From the NCBI GenBank assembly GCA_015522395.1, contig WAMH01000004.1, positions 1 through 5,013 on the forward strand: 5,013 nucleotides of DNA, in the 5' to 3' direction. Origin of the DNA: Thermococcus sp. GTDB taxonomy: Archaea > Methanobacteriota_B > Thermococci > Thermococcales > Thermococcaceae. Positions within the stretch are counted from its first letter, which is position 1. Every line of letters starts with the position of its first letter. Under the pieces are notes generated by a model. That model saw only the letters and a program-made list of their open reading frames with translations. It made no database searches and was not told the DNA's origin. This document shows positions 1-4,968 of this stretch, piece after piece. The position numbers and the translations under genes were made by a program.

Positions 1-151
1 AGAAGATCCCGCTTCCAGTGACGCTCTCTATGAAGTCCTCGAGCTCCTTCTGGACGAGCTGCTCGTGGGGCTTCATCCTGTCCAGCTCGATGAAAACGTA
101 ATCGACCTTTTTCGTCGGGATGTCGTACTTCGGAACTTTCTCAACTCCCAT
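1..151 (-). CDS. serK: Free L-serine kinase SerK (ParB-like fold), N-terminal part only
   Basis: The first 50 codons of a gene that runs off the left edge; the protein starts MGVEKVPKYDIPTKK and contains KMKPHE-like RMKPHEQLVQ. I recognise this as the N-terminus of the Thermococcus SerK type, a ParB/sulfiredoxin-fold enzyme that phosphorylates free L-serine with ADP to O-phosphoserine, feeding cysteine synthesis in the cytoplasm. Glu30 is present at the position I recall as a proposed catalytic residue. The nucleotide-binding part lies outside the window and cannot be checked. The ATG (151-149) is chosen because a strong ribosome site, GGAGGGT (163-157), lies 5 nt before it and a TATA box lies upstream. 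A more distant ParB-domain relative is the main alternative. The recognition is from memory, so function is likely but not proven here. Confidence 0.8.
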   Translation of the reverse strand, partial: MGVEKVPKYDIPTKKVDYVFIELDRMKPHEQLVQKELEDFIESVTGSGIF

Positions 152-200
152 TTTTGACCCTCCGTAAGCTTGAACCTGCAGATGAGTATCGAAACGGGGG

Positions 201-217
201 GTAAAAAGGCTTTCCCT
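201..217 (-). promoter_or_regulatory. Probable serK promoter (BRE + TATA)
   Basis: Read on the minus strand this is GGGAAAG followed by CCTTTTTAC, a fair archaeal BRE/TATA pair. The TATA centre near 205 predicts a start of transcription near 179, giving a leader of roughly 28 nt that includes the GGAGGGT ribosome site. The spacing is right, but the box is not a perfect consensus. Confidence 0.5.
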
Positions 218-223
218 TTCAAA

Positions 224-235
224 AAGACATGTCTT
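224..235. repeat. 12-bp perfect palindrome upstream of the serK TATA box
   Basis: AAGACATGTCTT equals its own reverse complement. It lies about 7 bp upstream of the probable BRE of serK, where a dimeric regulator could contact the promoter. No regulator is known for it from this sequence, so an operator role is only inferred. Confidence 0.35.
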
Positions 236-301
236 CCGGCCATTCTCCGGTAACCTGTTGAGAAATTTGAGGATTTTAAGGTGTAACAGTTAAAACACTA
301 A

Positions 302-364
302 AGGCCCAGCCAGCCCCAGTGAGGAACGTCACCGACCTGCCTTCACAGTGACCACGTTCCGGCT
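302..364 (+). ncRNA. Possible structured small RNA in the serK/tRNA-Val gap
   Basis: This gene-free stretch can fold into a long hairpin. GGAACG (323-328) pairs with CGTTCC (355-360), TCAC (329-332) pairs with GTGA (348-351), and a 3-nt bulge CCA (352-354) interrupts one side. AGCC (312-315) can add four pairs with GGCT (361-364). The loop is 15 nt. On the plus strand a TATA-like ATTTTAAG at 273-280 would start a transcript near 302. Clear C/D boxes and an H/ACA tail are absent, so no known class is assigned, and the strand is uncertain because the same fold forms on the minus strand. The rest of 152-431 shows only the serK promoter and the 12-bp palindrome. Confidence 0.25.
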
Positions 365-431
365 TATCCCCCGAAGGAGAGAAGAGACCAACGTAAAGGG
401 CGTGCAAATCACAACCTTACCCGCTATATTC

Positions 432-508
432 TGGTGGGCCCGCGGGGATTCGAACCCCGGACCTCCACCTTGTAAGGGTGGCGTCATGACCATCTAGACC
501 ACGGGCCC
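432..508 (-). tRNA. tRNA-Val (anticodon TAC), 3' CCA encoded
   Basis: All cloverleaf parts are visible on the minus strand. The acceptor stem GGGCCCG (508-502) pairs perfectly with CGGGCCC (442-436), followed by discriminator A (435) and an encoded CCA (434-432). The anticodon stem is CCACC/GGTGG around the loop CTTACAA, giving anticodon TAC at 474-472, which reads valine GUA codons. The T arm is CGGGG, loop TTCGAAT, CCCCG. The D stem is GTCT/TGAC with a T13-T22 mismatch that I also recall in other archaeal valine tRNAs. G18-G19 are present. Position 15 is G (base 494), the site that archaeal TgtA, encoded just upstream, exchanges for the archaeosine precursor. There is no intron. A TATA box lies just upstream, so the gene probably has its own promoter. 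No T-run terminator is obvious downstream. Confidence 0.97.
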
Positions 509-535
509 GCCCGGAATAAGGAAAGGGCGGTGAGT

Positions 536-545
536 TATAAAATTT
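536..545 (-). promoter_or_regulatory. TATA box of tRNA-Val
   Basis: On the minus strand AATTTTATAA lies between the tgtA stop codon (549-547) and the tRNA. Its centre near 540 predicts transcription start near 514, about 6 nt before the mature tRNA 5' end, which suits a short leader removed by RNase P. Confidence 0.6.
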
Positions 546-546
546 T

Positions 547-2286
547 CTACTTCTCCACCCCCCTCCTCACCTTCACCGCCAATCCGCTCTGGAAGACCTT
601 AAGTTCTTCCCCGTTAAGGAGCGTCTGACCGGTAGCGAGAAGCTCGTCCCTCTCGTTCACCACCAGAACTTCATCATAGGACCGTATTCCCGGGTCGGCA
701 TCGACCACAAACTTCGCGAAGACGTTCTTTCCGCGCTTCGCGAAGGGTTCTGCATCCTCGTTGACGACAACGCGCATCCTTGGGAACGGGAGGACTTCGT
801 GGAGCCTCCTTGCCCCTTCAACCCCGAGCGTTAATAAGCCGTCCTCGGCCCTAAACGTCGCTAAGTGCTTGCCCTTGTCTTTAATCTGCCTCGGCATGCC
901 CGTCTTCCTCGACAGCTCGACGAAGGCATCTCTGAAGGCTTCTCCGGCCCCTTCTCCAAACTGGTATTCGGCGATGGCTATGATGTATTCCTTAGCCTCC
1001 CCTTTCCGCGGCTTCTCTATGGTAAAGTCCTCCTCGCCCTCGCTCTGGGCGAAGGGGTAGCTTAAGCTGAGGTACTTCGGAATCTCACCGAAAATCGGGT
1101 GCTTCACCGTTTCCGGGAATTTTCTCTCTACACGCTCCGCCCGTTCTCTGGCCCTAACGGCTGTGGGCCACCTCAGGGATTCCTCGCTCACCTTGAAGAA
1201 GGCGCTGGCTTTGGTTACCGGCTCGTTCTTCTCAAGGTACTCTCTGTACTCGAGCAGGCGCTTGTAGGCCGCGAACATCTTGGGGTGGCTCCTAGCGCGC
1301 TCGTCAACCAGCTCCCACAGCGTTCCTTCCTTTATCGCCTGCTTTACCCTATTGAGTTCCTCCCTTATGACCCAGAGGTTGTGAATCGCAAGCAGTCTTG
1401 CCCTCTCTTCCTTTGGCATCTCCCTGAGTTCCTGAGGCGTGTAGCGACTGCAAACTGGACAGGAGCAGGGGAAGTACTCAAGTTCATCAAGCCTTTTCGT
1501 GCCCTCTGGCGTTAGGTAGCGGTCGTCTTTAGCATACAGGGCGTAGCTTGCCGAATCGAAGAGGTCTATTCCCATGGCAACGGCCAAAGCGAAAATCATG
1601 GGGTGTCCGGCCCCGAATAGGTGGACCGGCCTGTCCGGTCTGAGGCCGAGCTTCGAGGCGATAACCACGTCAACTAAGTCGCGGTAGCGGTAGCTCTCCA
1701 TGAGCGGGACGACGGCACCGATTGGATGGATTTCGAAGTTCATCTCGCTGAGTCTTTTAGCGGCGTAGGTTCTCAGGTCGGGGTGGGTGGATCCCTGAAT
1801 GGCCGCGTTCATCGCTATCTCCTTTATTTCCTCCGCTTCCCTTGCCCTCTCCAGCGTTATCCTCAAGTCCTCCTCGGCCTTCTCTCTCGGAACGTCTGGC
1901 GGGGTTGGTATGTCGAGGAAAGTCCCTATATCAACACCTATATCGTGCTGGAACTGGACTATCTCGCGGTTCGTGACCTCGACGCCTCCATAGCGCATGA
2001 GCTGGAAACTGCCGGAGTCAACCTCGATTATCCCGTCGTAGTCGAGAAGCTCGTGGATGCCCACCTCCAGGGCCTTCTCCCTCAGCTCGGGCGTCTTGTA
2101 AATTATGTAAGAGTTCGTGATGATAATCCCGAAGCCCATCTCCTTGAGTTCCTTTGGCGTTACGATAAGCTGTTTTGGGTTTACAACCGGCATTATTGCG
2201 GGGGTTTCTATGGTCTTTCCGTTAACGGTCAGCTTTCCGATCCTGCCCGCGGCGTCCCTCGCTTTGATCTCGAACCTGAACTCCAT
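547..2286 (-). CDS. tgtA: Archaeosine tRNA-guanine transglycosylase (ArcTGT)
   Basis: Cytoplasmic enzyme that replaces guanine at position 15 in the D loop of tRNAs by 7-cyano-7-deazaguanine (preQ0), the first tRNA-bound step toward archaeosine, which stabilises the tRNA core. The 579 residues match the full archaeal length. Residues about 1-345 form the TIM-barrel catalytic domain: VDSGSFQ holds the base-pocket Asp90, and DLFDSASY holds Asp244, the likely nucleophile; both sit exactly 5 residues before the P. horikoshii equivalents (95 and 249). The zinc site is Cys274, Cys276, Cys279 and His302, with the same offset. Residues about 345-500 are the archaeal-specific middle domains and about 503-579 a PUA RNA-binding domain. 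The ATG at 2286 follows GAGGTGA (2297-2291) by 4 nt. The gene starts 32 nt after the phosphate permease stop and ends 38 nt before tRNA-Val, a potential substrate. No damage is visible. Confidence 0.97.
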   Translation of the reverse strand: MEFRFEIKARDAAGRIGKLTVNGKTIETPAIMPVVNPKQLIVTPKELKEMGFGIIITNSYIIYKTPELREKALEVGIHELLDYDGIIEVDSGSFQLMRYGGVEVTNREIVQFQHDIGVDIGTFLDIPTPPDVPREKAEEDLRITLERAREAEEIKEIAMNAAIQGSTHPDLRTYAAKRLSEMNFEIHPIGAVVPLMESYRYRDLVDVVIASKLGLRPDRPVHLFGAGHPMIFALAVAMGIDLFDSASYALYAKDDRYLTPEGTKRLDELEYFPCSCPVCSRYTPQELREMPKEERARLLAIHNLWVIREELNRVKQAIKEGTLWELVDERARSHPKMFAAYKRLLEYREYLEKNEPVTKASAFFKVSEESLRWPTAVRARERAERVERKFPETVKHPIFGEIPKYLSLSYPFAQSEGEEDFTIEKPRKGEAKEYIIAIAEYQFGEGAGEAFRDAFVELSRKTGMPRQIKDKGKHLATFRAEDGLLTLGVEGARRLHEVLPFPRMRVVVNEDAEPFAKRGKNVFAKFVVDADPGIRSYDEVLVVNERDELLATGQTLLNGEELKVFQSGLAVKVRRGVEK

Positions 2287-2298
2287 GTTCTCACCTCT

Positions 2299-2314
2299 AA
2301 GGGAGCTCTCCCTT
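2299..2314. repeat. Inverted repeat between tgtA TATA box and start
   Basis: AAGGGA and TCCCTT (6-bp arms) flank a 4-bp centre. The repeat lies between the probable TATA box and the predicted transcription start of tgtA. A protein bound here could block initiation, but the arms are short and purine-rich sequence is common near archaeal starts, so an operator role is speculative. Confidence 0.3.
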
Positions 2315-2317
2315 CAA

Positions 2318-2326
2318 CTTAAAAGC
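2318..2326 (-). promoter_or_regulatory. Probable tgtA TATA box overlapping the pit stop codon
   Basis: Minus-strand GCTTTTAAG contains the TAA stop of the phosphate permease gene (2321-2319). Its centre near 2322 predicts transcription start near 2296, giving a leader of about 10 nt that is largely the GAGGTGA ribosome site. tgtA could therefore be transcribed separately from the permease. Confidence 0.5.
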
Positions 2327-3245
2327 CTGCCGAGAAGAGCTTAATCAGGATAAACGCCAGAAGACCCGCGAAAAGGGGTGCCCTCACCCAGCTCTTCACG
2401 ATATCAACCAGGAGCTTTTTGTTTACCCTTTCCCCCTTGTAGGCGCTCAGACCGCTTATGGCTCCTACGATTGCCTGCCCCGAGCTCACGGGCAGACCGA
2501 AGAGGTTCGCGACGCTTACAGCTATGGATGCACCGAACTGGCTTGAGAAGGCCGAAGTCGGCCCGAGGGGGGCTATGTCCCTCCCTATGGTCATCATGAC
2601 CTCGTAGCTGAAGGTGAGGGTTCCGAGTGCCATGACGAGGGCCAGGAAGGCGTTGGGGTTTGACATACCGCCCGCCTTAGCCAGACCTATCACGTTTGAG
2701 ACCTCGTTCGTTCCGAGGTTGAAGGCCGAGTATGCCGAGGCAAGAAAGACGAGCCACTTTTGGGTCAGTTCAAGGTTTTTAAGGCACTTTATCCTCCTCA
2801 GCAGGGGTTTGTAGAGCTTGTATATCACTATCGCCAGGATGGATGCGAAGACCGGCGAGAAGAACCAGGCGGAGATAATTTTACCGATGGTCCACCAATC
2901 AACGGGAAGGCTGAGGGCGAGGGATGAGCCTATGAGGGCGCCTATTATGGACTGAGTAGTGGAGATTGGATGCCCCCAGAGGCTCGCTACTGTAACAGCG
3001 GAAGCCGCACTGAAGAGGGCCAGAGCAACGTTCCAGGAGGAAAGGCCACTCGCCAGCCCCGTTATCGTCCCTGAAACCGCAGAGTGACCTATGACGGCAC
3101 CAATGGTGGTAAAGACGGCTATTATCAGGACGGCCCGCTTAAAACCCACTATCCCAGAGCCGATGGCGGTTCCTACGGCCTTTGCACTGTCGTTCGCTCC
3201 AACGGCCCATGCCATGAAGATGGCAGTCGCTATGACCTCCAGCAT
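2319..3245 (-). CDS. PiT-family inorganic phosphate permease
   Basis: Integral membrane protein of the PiT family, which takes up inorganic phosphate driven by sodium or proton gradients. It has 308 residues and the family's two-fold internal repeat. The first half carries GANDSAK (16-22) then GHPISTTQSIIGA (91-103); the second half carries the matching GTNEVSN (178-184) and GLPVSSGQAIVGA (250-262). Hydrophobic stretches fill about 4-24, 35-57, 72-92, 98-118, 125-147, 166-188, 200-222, 240-262 and 285-305; a basic loop at 148-163 separates the halves. The reading frame is open for 83 more codons, but that part overlaps the glycosyltransferase gene and is not membrane-like. The ATG at 3245 is chosen because it follows GAGGGAGGG and begins directly with the first membrane segment. 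The signatures depart from the usual GANDVANA, so the exact ion or anion (phosphate, perhaps another oxyanion) is uncertain. No PhoU-like partner is beside it. Confidence 0.9.
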   Translation of the reverse strand: MLEVIATAIFMAWAVGANDSAKAVGTAIGSGIVGFKRAVLIIAVFTTIGAVIGHSAVSGTITGLASGLSSWNVALALFSAASAVTVASLWGHPISTTQSIIGALIGSSLALSLPVDWWTIGKIISAWFFSPVFASILAIVIYKLYKPLLRRIKCLKNLELTQKWLVFLASAYSAFNLGTNEVSNVIGLAKAGGMSNPNAFLALVMALGTLTFSYEVMMTIGRDIAPLGPTSAFSSQFGASIAVSVANLFGLPVSSGQAIVGAISGLSAYKGERVNKKLLVDIVKSWVRAPLFAGLLAFILIKLFSAGF

Positions 3246-3290
3246 CGCCCTCCCTCTATAGTCTATATAGTTTATGTAGCACAGGGTTGG

Positions 3291-3304
3291 GCATTTAAAA
3301 GGGT
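3291..3304 (-). promoter_or_regulatory. Probable promoter of the phosphate permease gene
   Basis: Minus-strand AAACCCTTTTAAATGC contains a good TATA-like TTTTAAAT with an A-rich BRE before it. Its centre near 3297 predicts transcription start near 3271 and a leader of about 26 nt ending in a GGAGGG ribosome site. The leader holds tandem small palindromes, CTATATAG (3263-3270) and CTATAG (3256-3261), of unknown meaning. Confidence 0.6.
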
Positions 3305-3313
3305 TTCGGCGGA

Positions 3314-4363
3314 TTAAACCTTTCCCATGATGAGCTTGGCGTAGCCGTAGACGTGAAGCGAGAGGTAGAAAGCCGCCCAGAACCAGACGATAAGCGAGAA
3401 GAGGAGGGCGTTTGAAAGTCTTCCCCCCTCGACGAAAGTTGGAACGAGCATGGTAACGGTCTCGAAAGCCCACCAGAGGAGGAAGAGTTTCCAAAGGCCA
3501 AGAATGAGCAGGAGCGGGGGGACGACCACGTCCAGAAACGCTACGAAATCACCAAGCAGGAGGAAGGCCCAGTCCTTGGTGAAGCCACCGCCGAGGTTCT
3601 TCAGATCCCCCAGAAACCAGCGCTTTCTCTGCCGCCAGAGGGCGGAAAGGGAGCGCGGCATCTCTGTCCAGACCCTTGCCCTCGGGGCGTAGACCACCCT
3701 CCCCAGCGATTTGATTGCCTTTGTGGTGGCGTAGTCTTCAACGGCATCCTCCACGAAGCCGCCGATTCGCTCAAGGGCACCCCTCCAAAAGGCCGCTATT
3801 GGACCCGGTGCGAGACTCAGATCCTCAAGCTCCTTCGCCCTGCGGAACATGCCTATCCTCAGATGCTCCGCATCCTGCGCCCTCTCAAGGAAGGAACCGC
3901 CCAAGACGCGAACCTGCCCGCCAACGGCCACGACATCATCGGAGTAGAAGCGCCTCACGAGTTCTCTCACCGCGTTCCGCTCAAGGACGCTGTCCGCGTC
4001 GGTCGTTACGATAACCTCGCCGGAGGACTTTGAGAGACCGAAGTTGAGGGCCTTCGCCTTCCCCCCGTGCTCCACTCGATAGGCTCTCAGCCGCGGGTCG
4101 CCTACGGAGGACGCCGCTTTGAAAGTCTCGTCCTCGCTCCCGTCATCGATTACTATGACCTCTAAATCGGTGTAGTCCTGCCCGAGGGCCGATTTTACCT
4201 CCCTTAAAACCCTCGACCCCTCGTTGTAGGCCGGGATGAGGATGCTCACCTTCGGCTCCCACTCCCTGGTTCTGTAATCCCTGAAAAGGCTAATTATGTA
4301 GTTGAAGAAGAAGTAGCCGTCCCAGAGAAAGATGACGAGCAGTCCGAGGAGGAGCGGGTTCAT
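3314..4363 (-). CDS. Membrane-bound family-2 glycosyltransferase
   Basis: A 349-residue GT-A-fold glycosyltransferase of the cellulose/hyaluronan synthase-like type, which transfers a sugar from a nucleotide sugar at the cytoplasmic membrane face. Residues 3-25 form a membrane segment. The catalytic domain starts with VSILIPAYNE (39-48), then VIDDGS (71-76), HGGKAKALN (99-107), the metal-binding DAD (122-124), the catalytic-base ED (209-210, EDYATT) and QRKRW (245-249), the Q-x-x-RW motif of processive enzymes. Three more hydrophobic stretches follow (about 264-290, 286-309, 317-345). The motif set suggests polymer or glycolipid synthesis, but donor and product cannot be told from sequence, and no surface-polysaccharide gene cluster surrounds it. 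The ATG at 4363 has no ribosome site; a TATA box 25 nt away points to a leaderless message. It lies 24 nt after the CxxC protein gene. Family assignment is firm; specific role unknown. Confidence 0.92.
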   Translation of the reverse strand: MNPLLLGLLVIFLWDGYFFFNYIISLFRDYRTREWEPKVSILIPAYNEGSRVLREVKSALGQDYTDLEVIVIDDGSEDETFKAASSVGDPRLRAYRVEHGGKAKALNFGLSKSSGEVIVTTDADSVLERNAVRELVRRFYSDDVVAVGGQVRVLGGSFLERAQDAEHLRIGMFRRAKELEDLSLAPGPIAAFWRGALERIGGFVEDAVEDYATTKAIKSLGRVVYAPRARVWTEMPRSLSALWRQRKRWFLGDLKNLGGGFTKDWAFLLLGDFVAFLDVVVPPLLLILGLWKLFLLWWAFETVTMLVPTFVEGGRLSNALLFSLIVWFWAAFYLSLHVYGYAKLIMGKV

Positions 4364-4384
4364 GGGGTTGGGTCTGAGGGAGAA

Positions 4385-4391
4385 CTTTTAA
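4385..4391 (-). promoter_or_regulatory. Probable TATA box for a leaderless glycosyltransferase mRNA
   Basis: Minus-strand TTAAAAG overlaps the TAA stop (4390-4388) of the preceding gene. Its centre near 4388 predicts transcription start at about 4362, essentially the A of the ATG (4363). The bases just before that ATG (CCCAACCCC) hold no Shine-Dalgarno-like sequence, which agrees with leaderless expression. Read-through or coupling from the upstream gene is the alternative. Confidence 0.45.
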
Positions 4392-4708
4392 CCCTTACCC
4401 GTTTTGGCGGCGCCAACCTCAAGGGTCGGCCTTCTCCCCAGCCTGTACCTCACCACGTAACGTCCGTGCTCAAACTCGTCTTCCTCCGCTTCGAGAACCT
4501 CGAGGGGTTCAAGCTCCACCCCGAGGTCCATTGCCTCCCACTTGATGTCGTCAAAGTAGTCGTAAAGACCGCAGGTGGCGCAGAACGAACCCTCGAACTC
4601 AATGATGACCTCATCGCCCTCCATCTTCAGAATCCTCGCCTCCGCCTCACTGCCGTGGAGCCTGTTGAACTCCCTGAGAACCTCCTCAAGCTTCTCCCTC
4701 TCGTTCAT
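4388..4708 (-). CDS. Small acidic CxxC protein resembling the NifU C-terminal (Nfu) domain
   Basis: A 106-residue conserved-looking protein of no named family that I can place with certainty. Residues 4-17 are helix-like (EREKLEEVLREFNR). Next come two strand-like runs, AEARILKMEG and DEVIIEFEG, then SFCATCG with Cys43 and Cys46, then a helix-like DYFDDIKWEAMDLG. The order helix, two strands, G-x-C-x-x-C, helix and its spacing resemble the Nfu domain (helix, strand pair, GxCxxCP, helix), which carries an iron-sulfur cluster bridged between two subunits. The tail (65-106) is acidic then basic (GRRPTLEV, AAKTGKG). An iron-sulfur or zinc role is inferred from fold pattern only; the usual Pro after the second Cys is Gly here. 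The ATG at 4708 follows GGTGAGA (4717-4711) by 2 nt. It is divergent from the helicase gene. The reading frame is well supported, function is not. Confidence 0.8.
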   Translation of the reverse strand: MNEREKLEEVLREFNRLHGSEAEARILKMEGDEVIIEFEGSFCATCGLYDYFDDIKWEAMDLGVELEPLEVLEAEEDEFEHGRYVVRYRLGRRPTLEVGAAKTGKG

Positions 4709-4738
4709 TCTCTCACCGGTTTGAGTTCCAGCCCACCA

Positions 4739-4747
4739 CTTAAAAAG
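4739..4747 (-). promoter_or_regulatory. Probable TATA box of the CxxC protein gene
   Basis: Minus-strand CTTTTTAAG, centred near 4743, predicts transcription start near 4717, so the leader would be about 10 nt and consist mainly of the GGTGAGA ribosome site. It sits back to back with the helicase promoter, with about 29 bp between TATA centres. Confidence 0.5.
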
Positions 4748-4768
4748 TTTGTTAGGTCAACCGAATAG

Positions 4769-4776
4769 TTTAAAAA
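4769..4776 (+). promoter_or_regulatory. Probable TATA box of the Lhr-type helicase gene
   Basis: TTTAAAAA, preceded by CCGAATAG, is centred near 4772 and predicts transcription start near 4798, one base before the helicase ATG. No ribosome site precedes the ATG, so a leaderless mRNA is likely. Confidence 0.55.
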
Positions 4777-4798
4777 CCGAAAAGAAGACGATGGCGCG

Positions 4799-4968
4799 AT
4801 GAGCGGGGAAAGGATAAGGTGGGCAGAGAGGGAATACAGCGACGAGGAGATATTCTCCATCCTGAGCGAGCCGGTTAGGGAGTGGTTTAAGTGGAAGTTC
4901 GGGAGCTTTACCCCTCCGCAGCGCTACGCGGTGGTGGAAATCCACAGGGGGGAGAACGTGCTGATCTC
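4799..4968 (+). CDS. Lhr-type superfamily-2 ATP-dependent helicase, N-terminal part only
   Basis: The first 56 complete codons of a large DEAD/DEAH-like helicase of the Lhr group, DNA/RNA helicases usually linked to repair and usually several hundred residues long or more. Visible features: PVREWFKWKFGSFTPPQ (25-41), which is the Lhr Q-motif region with the characteristic F-x-x-TPPQ (36-41), followed by IHRGENVLIS (48-57), the strand that always leads into the Walker A motif (PTGSGKT). The Walker A motif itself is missing because the sequence turns back on itself at 4969. The ATG at 4799 is the only possible start: no in-frame start codon lies between it and the upstream stop at 4766. No ribosome site is present; the TATA spacing suggests a leaderless message. 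It is transcribed away from the minus-strand cluster. The break is judged to be an assembly or library artefact, not a gene disruption. Confidence 0.85.

Noticed and set aside
318..350. C/D box guide RNA reading of GTGAGGA and nearby CCGA
   Set aside because: The D-like box would be only about 6 nt after the C-like box and each has a mismatch; no matching second pair is present.
370..431. H/ACA tail (ACA at 411-413) for the possible small RNA
   Set aside because: No stem ends directly before this ACA, and no guide pocket can be drawn.
1726..2322. 198-codon open frame on the plus strand
   Set aside because: It is antisense to the well-identified tgtA, shows no recognisable domain and has no promoter or ribosome site; long antisense frames are expected in such G/C-rich genes. 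The same applies to plus-strand frames at 1099-1515 and 3715-4014.
3246..3494. N-terminal extension of the phosphate permease (83 more codons from an ATG at 3494)
   Set aside because: It overlaps the glycosyltransferase gene, is rich in Arg and not membrane-like, and lies upstream of the ribosome site and TATA box that fit the ATG at 3245.
4757..4945. 62-codon minus-strand frame over the helicase start
   Set aside because: It is antisense to the helicase coding sequence, reaches into the fold-back zone and has no family resemblance.
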